DNA of 64,000 nt from Bacteroidota bacterium (lineage in GTDB: Bacteria > Bacteroidota > Bacteroidia > Chitinophagales > Saprospiraceae), in contig JANSWP010000008.1 of NCBI GenBank assembly GCA_024743405.1, positions 1 through 64,000 of the forward strand, in the 5' to 3' direction. Below the pieces are notes generated by a model. The model was not told the origin of the DNA. It made no database searches and saw nothing but the letters and a program-made list of their open reading frames with translations. Shown here piece by piece: positions 1 to 8,340 of this stretch. Within the stretch, counting starts at the first letter, position 1; every line of letters begins with the position of its first letter. Position numbers and translations under genes: made by a program.

Positions 1-112
1 ATATTTGACGAAAACTATTTTTTTGCCAGACGAGGCAAAAAGCACAGGCATATCCTTAGATATGGCGAGTATTTTTAACGAAATATGGTGAAAAAATAGT
101 CCGTCATAATAT
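1..112. repeat. Long-hairpin intergenic element, copy A (left end may be cut by the window)
   Basis: The core reads CAGACGAGGC (28-36) and, after a short hairpin, GAGTATTTTTAACGAA (67-82). The hairpin has stem CATATC/GATATG (49-54 and 59-64) and loop CTTA. An outer stem pairs ACTATTTTTT (about 14-23) with AAAAAATAGT (91-100), and GACG near 7-10 with CGTC near 102-105. The same core recurs at 36991-37152 and, more diverged, at 2325-2490. The inner stem here has a T-A type pair where copy B has C-G, so pairing is kept while sequence changes. I do not know a name for this family. Confidence 0.65.
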
Positions 113-191
113 GTGTGAGTTATTTCTGTCCAAGCACTTAACGCCAAAAAAATAACTTGAACAATTAGGACGACTTCTTTTGCTCCCATTC

Positions 192-242
192 TTTCTTAAA
201 AAATACTTCCGTAGCCCTGCTATGCAAGCATTTTTTAAGAAA
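192..242. repeat. Imperfect 17-bp inverted repeat with an inner hairpin
   Basis: The arms 192-208 and 226-242 match at 16 of 17 positions as reverse complements. The loop 209-225 carries a second small stem, GTAGC/GCTAT. It lies 70 bp before the thioredoxin-like gene, in front of its putative -7 box. It could be a terminator for an upstream gene outside the window or another hairpin repeat. Confidence 0.55.
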
Positions 243-256
243 AACTAGAATCAAAA

Positions 257-264
257 TAATTTTG
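257..264 (+). promoter_or_regulatory. Candidate -7 box TAATTTTG
   Basis: This matches the Bacteroidota -7 consensus TAnnTTTG and lies 47 bp before the ATG of the thioredoxin-like gene. No convincing TTTG box is present about 20 bp upstream. Confidence 0.35.
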
Positions 265-311
265 TCCAATTGTCCAACTTATTCTTTCGGTGTTGCTAAA
301 CTCAGATTTTG

Positions 312-1472
312 ATGAGACAAATAATTATTTTATTCGCTTTTGCGATTTTAATCGGAACAAGTTCTTCTGCTCAAGAAGGTATTGTGTTTTCGGATGGAAC
401 TTGGTTTCAACTTTTAGAAAAGGCAAAAAAAGAAGATAAGGTCATTTTTATGGATGCATACACGACTTGGTGTGGACCCTGTAAAAAAATGGCACGTGAG
501 ACTTTTACTCAAAAATCAGTTGGTGAATTTTATAATACCAATTTCATAAACGTAAAAATGGATATGGAAAAAGGAGAAGGTATTCAGTTAGCGCGTGAAT
601 ATAAAGTTCGAGCATATCCATCGTTATTATTTATTGATAGCGATGGAAAGTTAGTGCATCGTTCTGTGGGTTTCCATAATAGGGATCAATTTTTAGAATT
701 AGGAAGCACAGCAGCGGATCCAAGTCGTCGAATTTCCGCACTTGATGCTCGTTATGAAAATGGAGATCGCGATCCTGATTTTTTGTATAAGTATGCCATG
801 ACTAAGTATGATGCAATGGATCCAATGTATGAAGAAGTTGCAGATGCTTATATGAAGACTCAAACAGATTGGATGACGGAGAATAATATGAATTTTATTT
901 TCAGATTTGCGAATAGTTCAGATTCAAAGTTGTTTGGATATATGATTGAAAACAGGTCTTTGTTCGAGAAGCAATTTGGTGAAAGAGCTATGGCTGGGAA
1001 AATTCAAAACTTGATTTCACAAGAATTATCAATGGCAGAGGGTGGGGATGTTTTAGGGAAAGCAAAAAATGTATTTTCAAAGGTTTATCCTGAAAAAGCA
1101 GATTTTATGTATTCACAATTCAAAGTAGCTTATTATGGTCAAATGAATGATTGGGATAATTTTGCGAAAGCCGCCGTTGATCATTATGATAATTATACAG
1201 CTAAAAGTGCGGATGAATTAAATAATGTCGCTTGGACTTTTTATGAAGAAATTGAAAATAAGAAGCAATTAAAATGTGCGGTGAATTGGTCGAAGGAAGC
1301 CGTGAAGATGGAGAATAATTATTACAATAATGATACGTTGGCGGCCTTATATTACAAATTGGGCAAAAAAGGAAAGGCAAAGTCAACGGCTTTGGCAGCA
1401 ATAGAATTAGCTAAAAAAGAAGGGGAGGACTATTCGATTACGGAAGAGTTGTTGAGTAAGATTGAAGGGTAA
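312..1472 (+). CDS. Secreted thioredoxin-fold protein with C-terminal helical region
   Basis: A signal peptide covers residues 1-20 and ends SSSA-Q. A thioredoxin-fold domain follows, with redox motif WCGPC (Cys54 and Cys57) and the cis-proline of AYPSLL (about 103), so it probably reduces or isomerises disulfides in the periplasm. The remaining 250 residues look helical and end in a TPR-like stretch (YYNNDTLAALYYKLGKKGKA). The arrangement resembles Bacteroidota thioredoxin-like DUF255/thioredoxin_7 proteins, but the partner is unknown. I chose the ATG at 312; the preceding in-frame TTG adds one residue. A strong terminator follows directly. Confidence 0.85.
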   Translation: MRQIIILFAFAILIGTSSSAQEGIVFSDGTWFQLLEKAKKEDKVIFMDAYTTWCGPCKKMARETFTQKSVGEFYNTNFINVKMDMEKGEGIQLAREYKVRAYPSLLFIDSDGKLVHRSVGFHNRDQFLELGSTAADPSRRISALDARYENGDRDPDFLYKYAMTKYDAMDPMYEEVADAYMKTQTDWMTENNMNFIFRFANSSDSKLFGYMIENRSLFEKQFGERAMAGKIQNLISQELSMAEGGDVLGKAKNVFSKVYPEKADFMYSQFKVAYYGQMNDWDNFAKAAVDHYDNYTAKSADELNNVAWTFYEEIENKKQLKCAVNWSKEAVKMENNYYNNDTLAALYYKLGKKGKAKSTALAAIELAKKEGEDYSITEELLSKIEG

Positions 1473-1491
1473 AATAATTTATATACGAAAT

Positions 1492-1532
1492 CAAAGCCCG
1501 AATCAAGTTAGTTGATTCGGGCTTTGGTTTTT
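1492..1532 (+). terminator. Rho-independent terminator, 15-bp perfect stem
   Basis: The arms 1492-1506 and 1512-1526 are perfect reverse complements around a 5-nt loop and are followed by GGTTTTT. It ends the thioredoxin-like gene, and its T-run touches the stop codon of the convergent exonuclease gene. Confidence 0.9.
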
Positions 1533-2304
1533 ACAAATCAATTTTCAAGAGAACAGGACAATGGTCAGAATGAACCGCATCAATCAAATGTCGAGATTCT
1601 AAAATTTTATCCTTCAAATTATCAGTTACAGATTGGTAATCAATGCGCCAGCCTTTTTTTTCTGCGCGAGCATTTTTAGCTCGATAACTCCACCAACTAT
1701 ATTCAATTTCTTCTGGATTCAAAAACCGGAAAGCATCGGTGAATCCACTCTCTAGCCATTTTGTCATCCATTCGCGTTCTTTAGGAAGAAAGCCTGAATT
1801 TTTCTTATTGCCTTTTGGATTATGAATATCTTTCTCTGTATGAGCAATATTATAATCACCAACTATAATCAAATTTGGTCGTTCCTTTTTTAATTCATGT
1901 GCCCATCTAAAAAAATCCTCCAAAAATTCATACTTGAAATTTTGACGCTCTTCGCCACTTGTGCCTGAGGGAAAATAACAATTGAGCAAAGTCAAATCAC
2001 CAAAATCGGTTCGGAGAATACGACCTTCTCGGTCATATTTTTCAATCCCACAACCAATAATCACATTATCTGGTTGGCGTTTTGAAAAAGTCGCTACACT
2101 CGAATATCCCTTTTTTTCTGCCGAATGCCAATGATGGTGATACCCTAGATGATCTAGGACCGCCGTTTCAACTTGTTCTTTATGAGCTTTAGTTTCTTGA
2201 ATGCAAAGAATGTCAAATTGATTTTTGTCCATCCAATCAAAAAAACCCTTTTTTTGAGCGGCGCGAATTCCGTTGACATTGTATGAAATGATTGAAGTTG
2301 TCAT
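1531..2304 (-). CDS. xth: Exodeoxyribonuclease III family AP endonuclease
   Basis: This endonuclease/exonuclease/phosphatase fold enzyme cleaves DNA at abasic sites and acts as a 3'-5' exonuclease in base excision repair. Visible family motifs are SYNVNGIRA (7-15), the metal-binding Glu of IQETKAH (about 37), GDYNIAHTEKDIHNP in the middle, and the C-terminal SDHCPV with the catalytic Asp and His (about 247-248). Its length of 257 residues fits the family, and it has no signal peptide, so it is cytoplasmic. It is a single gene convergent with the thioredoxin-like gene. A -7 box lies 14 bp before the ATG, so the 5' leader is very short. Confidence 0.93.
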   Translation of the reverse strand: MTTSIISYNVNGIRAAQKKGFFDWMDKNQFDILCIQETKAHKEQVETAVLDHLGYHHHWHSAEKKGYSSVATFSKRQPDNVIIGCGIEKYDREGRILRTDFGDLTLLNCYFPSGTSGEERQNFKYEFLEDFFRWAHELKKERPNLIIVGDYNIAHTEKDIHNPKGNKKNSGFLPKEREWMTKWLESGFTDAFRFLNPEEIEYSWWSYRAKNARAEKKGWRIDYQSVTDNLKDKILESRHLIDAVHSDHCPVLLKIDL

Positions 2305-2317
2305 AAATTATTTTTTC

Positions 2318-2325
2318 CAAAATTA
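2318..2325 (-). promoter_or_regulatory. Candidate -7 box for xth (TAATTTTG on the minus strand)
   Basis: A TAnnTTTG match on the minus strand 14 bp upstream of the xth ATG. No clear -33 TTTG is visible. Confidence 0.35.
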
Positions 2326-2490
2326 TAGAGTTGTTTGGAAATAAGAATTGGATATATGAAAATTAGATTTTTTTCTCAGACGAGGCTCATTTTGAGTTTC
2401 GTACCCGTAGGTAAGGGAGGAAAAATAGCCGAAGTAGGAGGGAAAAAGATTTTTTCATATGCTAATTTATTATTTCCGAACAAGTCTTAT
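2325..2490. repeat. Long-hairpin intergenic element, copy C
   Basis: The core CAGACGAGGC (2377-2386) is followed by a small hairpin with stem TACC/GGTA (2402-2405 and 2410-2413) and loop CGTA, then by GGAG and a GAA-GGAGGGAAAAAG tail resembling copies A and B. The arms pair over nearly the whole length. Read as reverse complements, the right flank (about 2450-2490) matches the left flank (2325-2365) with a few mismatches, sharing TTGTT, GGAAATAA and ATATGAAAA. The element fills the gap between two tandem minus-strand genes. Confidence 0.65.
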
Positions 2491-2491
2491 A

Positions 2492-3649
2492 TTAAGAATA
2501 AAAAGTTTTTCCATCTCTAGCCATTTTCCTCATTAATGGACTACACCGATATCTGTCCTCCAAATATTCTGAGTGAAGTCGATCCATCGTATCCACACAT
2601 TTTTGAATGCCGACTTCATCCGCCCAACGTAAAAGACCTTTTGGATAATTCACGCCTTTGGTCATTGCTAAATCAATATCATCACGAGACGCAATTTTCA
2701 AATAGAGTGTATCCGCTGCTTCATTAATTATCATGACTACAATTCTCCAGACGATATCTTTACCCAAATTTTCATTTTTGGTTGGTTCCGCATTTTTTGC
2801 ATTTATAGAATAATCATAAAAACCACGACCTGATTTTCTTCCAAGATAACCTGCCTCGGATAATCGCTTTTGAGTAAAAGCTGGTTTGTAACGAGGGTCA
2901 TAATAAAAAGCAGAAAAAACAGTTTCGGTCACGGTGTAATTTACATCATTTCCAATGTAGTCCATTAACGAAAATGGACCCATTCGAAAACCGCCGATAT
3001 CCTTCATCGCCCAATCGATAGTTGGAACATCAGCAATTCCTTCTTCTAAAATCCTCAGGGCTTCTCCATAAAAGGGTCGAGCTACTCGATTTACTATAAA
3101 CCCTGGAGTGTCTTTCGCTACGACGACTAATTTTCCCCAACTTTCAATTAACAATTTTGATTTATGTAGAATAGATTCATCTGTCTGTACGGCCGGAATA
3201 ATTTCAACTAATTTCATAAGTGGGGCAGGGTTGAAAAAATGAATACCCAAAACTCGCGAGGAATTTTCACAAGCCGCCGCTATTGCTGCGACTGAAAGTG
3301 AAGATGTATTTGTTGCCAAAATACAATCTTTGTCAACGATATCTTCGAGCTGGCTAAAGACCGCTTTTTTAATTTCTAAATTTTCAATAATAGCTTCAAT
3401 GACTAAACCTACATTTTGGAAGGCAAACATATTTTCGACAAATTGGATTTTCCCTAAAATGTCACCTTTCTTTAGTTCATCTATCCGACCTTTTTCAACT
3501 AATCGGCTGAGAATTTTTTTCAATTTCTGATTTGCCCTTTCGAGTGCAGCCGGATTGTTATCATATAAAAAAACTTCATGTCCAGCTGTTGCCGCAACTT
3601 GTGCAATTCCAGCTCCCATCGAACCACTTCCAATAATTCCAATTTTCAT
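2492..3649 (-). CDS. 3-hydroxyacyl-CoA dehydrogenase
   Basis: The enzyme oxidises (S)-3-hydroxyacyl-CoA to 3-oxoacyl-CoA with NAD in beta-oxidation or related acyl-CoA pathways. The N-terminal Rossmann motif is GSGSMG (7-12), NTSS lies at 114-117, and the catalytic His137 is in GIHFFNPAPLM. TPGFIVNR (181-188) marks the start of the C-terminal domain. At 385 residues it is longer than the single C-domain form of about 290 and carries two C-terminal domains, as in PaaH-like enzymes. It is monofunctional, with no fused hydratase. No other beta-oxidation gene is adjacent, so substrate length cannot be read from context. Confidence 0.92.
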   Translation of the reverse strand: MKIGIIGSGSMGAGIAQVAATAGHEVFLYDNNPAALERANQKLKKILSRLVEKGRIDELKKGDILGKIQFVENMFAFQNVGLVIEAIIENLEIKKAVFSQLEDIVDKDCILATNTSSLSVAAIAAACENSSRVLGIHFFNPAPLMKLVEIIPAVQTDESILHKSKLLIESWGKLVVVAKDTPGFIVNRVARPFYGEALRILEEGIADVPTIDWAMKDIGGFRMGPFSLMDYIGNDVNYTVTETVFSAFYYDPRYKPAFTQKRLSEAGYLGRKSGRGFYDYSINAKNAEPTKNENLGKDIVWRIVVMIINEAADTLYLKIASRDDIDLAMTKGVNYPKGLLRWADEVGIQKCVDTMDRLHSEYLEDRYRCSPLMRKMARDGKTFYS

Positions 3650-3673
3650 ATTTAGTTAGGATTTTTTGAAGGT

Positions 3674-3681
3674 CAAAAGTA
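3674..3681 (-). promoter_or_regulatory. Candidate -7 box (TACTTTTG on the minus strand)
   Basis: A TAnnTTTG match 25 bp before the start of the 3-hydroxyacyl-CoA dehydrogenase gene, just past the terminator of the upstream gene. Confidence 0.35.
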
Positions 3682-3695
3682 GATTTACCTTTTTA

Positions 3696-3732
3696 TAAAA
3701 ACAAAAAATGCCATCCCGAAAAGAATGGCATT
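3696..3732 (-). terminator. Rho-independent terminator of the small secreted-protein gene
   Basis: The 8-bp stem AATGCCAT (3707-3714) and ATGGCATT (3725-3732) has a 10-nt loop. On the minus strand it is followed by a T-rich run interrupted by one G. Confidence 0.8.
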
Positions 3733-3765
3733 ATGAATGTTATGCTAGGGTTTTAAATATCTATT

Positions 3766-4125
3766 CTATCTTAGAATGAATGCAAAAGTGATTTCATAAA
3801 TTTCATTAGATTTTATTCCTTCAACTTGTACATTTTGATTTTCCATTTTCTTTTGAACAAAACTTTTCAGGTAATCACTCTCCGCCTTTATATTCAAAAG
3901 CTCAATCTCATTTTCGTTATTTACTTTAAACCGAACTTTTACATCTTCATCAGTAATTCCATGTTCTTTTAATTCTGGGTTTTGGATAAAGCTGGTAACT
4001 TCTGTTCGAACTTGTTGATAAACTTTAGAATCTTTCTTTGCGATATTGGGCGCGTTATTAGCAAATACAACAGTTGAAAAAACAGACATAATTAAAGTGA
4101 TAGCGACTAATTTGATTGTTCTCAT
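3766..4125 (-). CDS. Small secreted protein of unknown function
   Basis: The protein has about 119 residues with a clear signal peptide, MRTIKLVAITLIMSVFSTVV, ending near VFANN. I chose the internal ATG at 4125 because the longer reading adds 15 residues before the signal peptide. The mature part is Lys/Glu-rich and predicted alpha/beta, with no cysteine and no motif I recognise. It has its own terminator and a long gap upstream, so it is monocistronic. A periplasmic location is the only supported statement. Confidence 0.65.
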   Translation of the reverse strand: MRTIKLVAITLIMSVFSTVVFANNAPNIAKKDSKVYQQVRTEVTSFIQNPELKEHGITDEDVKVRFKVNNENEIELLNIKAESDYLKSFVQKKMENQNVQVEGIKSNEIYEITFAFILR

Positions 4126-4528
4126 TATTATGAAATTTGGTTGTAGACATACTGTGGTTATTTTGAACAAATAACAGAGAGGCGCTTGCCGTCACAGCAA
4201 ATCGAAATTTTTTAATCTGACTTATTTTTTTTGGAAGTAGTTACTTGAAGCGAAAATGTATTTATAATGACATTTCCTTTTCAGTTAAGTTGCCTCAAAG
4301 ATGCATTGAAATTAGGTACCATGCTGAAAGGAAATATGAACCCAAGCAGAATATCTATGAACGAACTAGGTATTTGGAAGTAATGTTAAATATGAAAGAT
4401 AAAGGACTATTTAGGAAATGCTTGTTTTTATGCAATTAATTGATAATGAGTTGAATATAAATAAATATAGCTGTAATTTTAATAAATTACAGCTATATTT
4501 TAAATCTAACCAATTGATAATCAGTTAG
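4126..4528. other. Intergenic stretch, mostly featureless
   Basis: It contains the perfect hairpin at 4463-4500. A 64-codon plus-strand frame at 4245-4439 has no domain, signal sequence or promoter and looks like chance. I see nothing else. Confidence 0.6.
4463..4500 (-). terminator. Perfect 17-bp hairpin with tetraloop, probable terminator
   Basis: The arms 4463-4479 and 4484-4500 are exact reverse complements around TAAT. On the minus strand TTTATTTAT follows. It sits just after the metallopeptidase stop codon. The stem is very A/T-rich, so it is less typical than the GC-rich terminators elsewhere in the window. Confidence 0.65.
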
Positions 4529-6880
4529 TTAGTTGGTTCCGTTTTCTCTTTCCTGAATTTTTCTTGCTTTTTGCATTGGATTTCCACCACCTCGTCCCCA
4601 ACGATTGGTTCCACTTCTTTGCTTAAATAATTCAAAACGATTCATTTGTTGTTTTGGTGGAAAGTAATTATTTCCAGTTTCCACATCTGCCGTTTCTAAA
4701 TATGGATCAAGCACTATTTGTGAAACTTCTTTTTCTAATACAAAAACCTTAGTGACTGTTTTATCATCGAATCGCCAAATTTCTGCAGGAATTCTTTGTA
4801 TTTCTTTGGTGCCATCTGTAAATTCAAATTCTACAATGAGTGGCATAACTAGTCCTCCTACATTTTCAAATGTAATTTGATAATAATTTTTTCCTTGAGT
4901 CAAAAGTGTTTTTTCATTTTCTGAAAGATTACCTAAATATTTTTTATAGGATTCCTTATCTAGGATCGTAACATCTAATGGATCATAATCAGTATAAAAA
5001 TCTCTCAAATCTTGGTCGATTTCATCTTGTGTTTTGGCTATTTCTTTTTGGTTTCTAAAAGTTGAAATAGGAGTAGGTTGAGTTTCGCGTTCTTCCTTTT
5101 TTGCTAAATTTTCAACCTCAGGGTTTTGAGTGTCCAAACGATACCATTGTACATTACTTAAAGCAATGTCTACATGGTCTGTTCCATAAAACCATCCACG
5201 CCAAAACCAATCTAAATCTACGCCCGAAGCATCTTCCATAGTTCTAAATAAATCAGCTGGTGAAGGATGCTTAAACATCCAACGGTTTGAATATTTCTTA
5301 AAAGCATAATCAAAAAGTTCTCGACCCATTATAGTCTCTCTTAAAATGTTCAACGCTGTTGCAGGTTTTCCATATGCATTATTTCCAAATTGAAAGATGC
5401 TTTCCGAGTTAGACATGATAGGTGAAATTCGACTTTTATCACCCTTCATATAATCCACGATTTTGTAAGCAGGACCCCTTCTTTGTGGGTAATCTCTTTC
5501 CCATTGTTCCTGTGCCAAAAATTGAACAAAAGAATTTAAACCTTCATCCATCCATGTCCATTGACGTTCGTCCGAATTGACAATCATTGGGAAATAATTA
5601 TGACCAACCTCATGAATGATGACACCAATCATTCCATATTTAGTACGTTCAGAATAAGTTCCATCTGTTTCTGGGCGACCACCATTGAAACAAATCATTG
5701 GGTATTCCATGCCGATTCTATTTGTGTGAATTGACCAAGCAATTGGATAAGGGTAGGGAAAGGTATAATGAGAATACCATTTCAAAGTATGGGCTACTGC
5801 TTTAGTAGAATACTTCTCCCAAAGTGGATTGCCTTCTTTTGGATACATGGAGGCAGCAATTGCTGTTGTTCCGTCTTCTTGTTTGACTGCCATAGCATCC
5901 CAAATAAATTTTCGAGAAGAAGCAAAAGCAAAATCTCTCACATTTTTTGCTTTATATTTCCAAGTCTTTTTATCTTTTATTTTCGATTTTTCTGCTTCTC
6001 TTGCCTCTGCTTCAGTTACTATCATAATGGGTTTTTCATAACTAGTCTTTGCTTCTTGCCATCTTTTATATTGCGTTTTCGTCAAAACTTCTTTTTCATT
6101 TTGAATTATTCCTGTCGCAGAAACTATATGGTCGGTAGGAACTGTTAGGTTAACTTCATAGTCTCCAAAAGGTAAAGTAAACTCTCCACGACCCAGGAAC
6201 TGTTTGTTTTGCCAGCCTTCATCATCAGAATAAACTGCCATTCGAGGGAAAAACTGTGCAATTGTATAGAGGTGATTTCCATCTTCTTTGAAATACTCAT
6301 AACCTGAACGACCACCAATCTCCATTCGGTCGTTGATATTATACCACCATTTTATTTGGAATGAAAAGGATTCATTTGGTTTTAAAGACTGAGGTATGTC
6401 TACCCTCATCATTGTTTTTACGACAGCAATCTGCAGATCTTTGCCATCCATTCCTCTTACATAGTCCAATTTAAAGCCACCATCGAATTCAGGAACTAAC
6501 TGCTCTATTTCTTTTAAGGTCATCCTACGAGAGATTTGATTTTGTTTTACTTTGTAAGTGTCACTGTCTTTGGCACGCATGTTTTGGTCTAATTGAACCC
6601 ATAAATAATCTAGTACATCTGGTGAATTATTTGTGTAGGTAATAGTCTCTTGACCATATATTTTTTGATTTTCATCGTCTAGTTCAATATCCATTTTGTA
6701 GTCAGCCTTCTGTTGCCAGTACAAATGACCGGGTGCGCCAGAGGCATTTCTATAAACATTTGGTGTAGGTAACTCTTGGTAGAGTTGGCGGAATTTATTT
6801 TTGTTTGTTGATTCTTCCTGTCCAAAAAGAGGAGATATTAAAAATATAAGTGAACTAATTAGCAGTAGGTTTTGTCTCAT
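4529..6880 (-). CDS. Secreted M1-family zinc metallopeptidase
   Basis: The protein has 783 residues with an N-terminal signal peptide (about 1-20, ending LFGQ). The gluzincin site is HEVGH at 423-427, with the third ligand Glu446 in MDEGLNSF. An aminopeptidase-like GMEYPM lies about 30 residues before the zinc site. An N-terminal beta domain (60-260) and a C-terminal extension rich in QNP and Arg flank the catalytic region. It probably cleaves peptides in the periplasm or outside the cell. No type IX sorting domain is visible. The upstream leader contains a parS-like site. The gene seems transcribed alone, ending at the hairpin at 4463-4500. Confidence 0.88.
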   Translation of the reverse strand: MRQNLLLISSLIFLISPLFGQEESTNKNKFRQLYQELPTPNVYRNASGAPGHLYWQQKADYKMDIELDDENQKIYGQETITYTNNSPDVLDYLWVQLDQNMRAKDSDTYKVKQNQISRRMTLKEIEQLVPEFDGGFKLDYVRGMDGKDLQIAVVKTMMRVDIPQSLKPNESFSFQIKWWYNINDRMEIGGRSGYEYFKEDGNHLYTIAQFFPRMAVYSDDEGWQNKQFLGRGEFTLPFGDYEVNLTVPTDHIVSATGIIQNEKEVLTKTQYKRWQEAKTSYEKPIMIVTEAEAREAEKSKIKDKKTWKYKAKNVRDFAFASSRKFIWDAMAVKQEDGTTAIAASMYPKEGNPLWEKYSTKAVAHTLKWYSHYTFPYPYPIAWSIHTNRIGMEYPMICFNGGRPETDGTYSERTKYGMIGVIIHEVGHNYFPMIVNSDERQWTWMDEGLNSFVQFLAQEQWERDYPQRRGPAYKIVDYMKGDKSRISPIMSNSESIFQFGNNAYGKPATALNILRETIMGRELFDYAFKKYSNRWMFKHPSPADLFRTMEDASGVDLDWFWRGWFYGTDHVDIALSNVQWYRLDTQNPEVENLAKKEERETQPTPISTFRNQKEIAKTQDEIDQDLRDFYTDYDPLDVTILDKESYKKYLGNLSENEKTLLTQGKNYYQITFENVGGLVMPLIVEFEFTDGTKEIQRIPAEIWRFDDKTVTKVFVLEKEVSQIVLDPYLETADVETGNNYFPPKQQMNRFELFKQRSGTNRWGRGGGNPMQKARKIQERENGTN

Positions 6881-6941
6881 TTTTTTATAAATTTTAGTTT
6901 TACTTTCGTTTCTGTTATTGTTAATTCATTGGTATATATAA

Positions 6942-6957
6942 TGTTCCACGGGGAACA
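6942..6957. promoter_or_regulatory. parS-like 16-mer, site 1
   Basis: TGTTCCACGGGGAACA differs at one base from the perfect palindrome TGTTCCACGTGGAACA, which resembles known chromosomal ParB sites. The flanks extend the palindrome (ATATAA before, TTATAT after). The exact reverse complement occurs 432 bp away inside thrC. A role as a local operator or mRNA hairpin is the main alternative. Confidence 0.5.
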
Positions 6958-7038
6958 TTATATGTATACTTTAAATATTTTCTTTAGATTGAGCTATTTT
7001 GAATTATTAAGGTCAGTATTAAACTGTACTTCTTGAGG

Positions 7039-8340
7039 TCAATAATTGCTTAATAGCCATTGTTTAAATGGATTGAATTCTGTTTCAATTGGTATTGATT
7101 TTTTCTTTTTAGCCTTCAAAACAGCCAATCGCTCAGGAATGTTTATGTTTTTTTGAAGAATGTTTTCAACATCTTTAATGAATTTTGATGGATGGGCTGT
7201 CTCTAAAATAACACCCTTTGTGTTTGTATTCTTCGATTGATAACTTTTTAGGGCTAAATATCCTACTGCCCCATGTGGATCTAATTCATAGCTATATTTT
7301 GAATAAACTTCCTTCATTCCTTCTTTTGTTTCACTATCTGTAAATGAATATCCTGACATATTTTTATCGAAAATGTTCCCCGTGGAACAATCTAGATCTA
7401 ATATCCTTGAAAAATTGGAGGGATTTCCTACATCCATTGCATTGGAAAGTGTTTGGATAGATGGGCGAGGAGTATAGGTTCTAGTTCTCAAGTATTCAGG
7501 AACAATATCATTTACATTGGTAGCTGCTATAAAATGATGAATGGGTAATCCCATTTTTTTAGCAAAAAGACCAGCTGTTAGATTACCAAAGTTACCACTT
7601 GGTATAGAGAAAACGATTTTGTCATTTCCTGTTTGGACTTGTTTATAGGACTCAAAATAATAGAAAGATTGTGGAATAAGCCTTGCTATATTAATTGAGT
7701 TAGCTGAACTAAGTCGAATATTATGGCTTAGTTCTGGATCTAAAAAAGCTTTTTTTACCAGTTTTTGGCAGTCATCGAAAGTTCCATTAACTTCCAAAGC
7801 AGTAATATTATGACCTAATGTAGTTAATTGTTTTTCTTGTAAGTCACTAACTTTTCCAGAAGGGTAGAGGATCACCACTTTTATTCCTTCAGTTTTATAA
7901 AAACCTGAAGCCACTGCACCACCTGTGTCCCCAGAAGTTGCAACCAGAATAACCAACTCTTCCTCATTACCTTGGTTGAAATAGCTCATTAATTGAGACA
8001 TGAACCTAGCTCCGAAATCTTTAAAAGCCAAACTTGGACCATGAAATAGTTCTAAAATATAGCTCTCAATATCTAATTTAACTACAGGTGCAGGAAAAGT
8101 TATGGAGTTTTTAATGATTTTTTTCAGGTCATTATCTGGGATATATCCTTGGATAAGAGCTTTAGAAACTTCAAAAGCTATTTCTTGAAAGGAGTGATTT
8201 TTTAAATTCTGGATGAAATCATTGGGAAGTTTTGGAAAGGACATTGGCATATATAACCCATTATCTTCGGGTAATCCTTTAAATACTGCCTCTTTTAAAG
8301 AAATAAATTTTGATCTATTTTTTGTACTGTATAGTTGCAT
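7039..8340 (-). CDS. thrC: Threonine synthase
   Basis: This PLP enzyme converts O-phosphohomoserine to threonine, the last step of the pathway encoded by thrA and thrB upstream. The PLP lysine is Lys107 in LAFKDFGARF, and the phosphate-binding loop is SGDTGGAV (136-143). Its length of 433 residues fits the family. It is cytoplasmic. It lies 628 bp downstream of thrB on the same strand, an unusually large gap for this operon, and that gap looks decayed. A parS-like site lies within the coding sequence. Confidence 0.95.
   Translation of the reverse strand: MQLYSTKNRSKFISLKEAVFKGLPEDNGLYMPMSFPKLPNDFIQNLKNHSFQEIAFEVSKALIQGYIPDNDLKKIIKNSITFPAPVVKLDIESYILELFHGPSLAFKDFGARFMSQLMSYFNQGNEEELVILVATSGDTGGAVASGFYKTEGIKVVILYPSGKVSDLQEKQLTTLGHNITALEVNGTFDDCQKLVKKAFLDPELSHNIRLSSANSINIARLIPQSFYYFESYKQVQTGNDKIVFSIPSGNFGNLTAGLFAKKMGLPIHHFIAATNVNDIVPEYLRTRTYTPRPSIQTLSNAMDVGNPSNFSRILDLDCSTGNIFDKNMSGYSFTDSETKEGMKEVYSKYSYELDPHGAVGYLALKSYQSKNTNTKGVILETAHPSKFIKDVENILQKNINIPERLAVLKAKKKKSIPIETEFNPFKQWLLSNY
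7374..7389. promoter_or_regulatory. parS-like 16-mer, site 2, inside thrC
   Basis: TGTTCCCCGTGGAACA is the exact reverse complement of site 1 and is one base from the perfect palindrome. It lies within coding sequence, as several known parS sites do. Its codons are compatible with ordinary thrC coding, so chance cannot be excluded for this copy alone. Confidence 0.45.

Noticed and set aside
277-303. AACTTATTCTTTCGG shared with the end of the DUF58 gene near 14765
   Set aside because: A 15-base match in A/T-rich 64 kb is expected about by chance, and one copy is partly coding.
4245-4439. A 64-codon plus-strand open frame
   Set aside because: No signal sequence, domain, promoter or neighbouring operon; amino acid composition looks random and it lies in an A/T-rich gap.
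5768-6148. A 126-codon plus-strand frame inside the metallopeptidase gene
   Set aside because: It is a shadow of the opposite strand: Phe/Cys-rich, overlapping a clearly coding frame.
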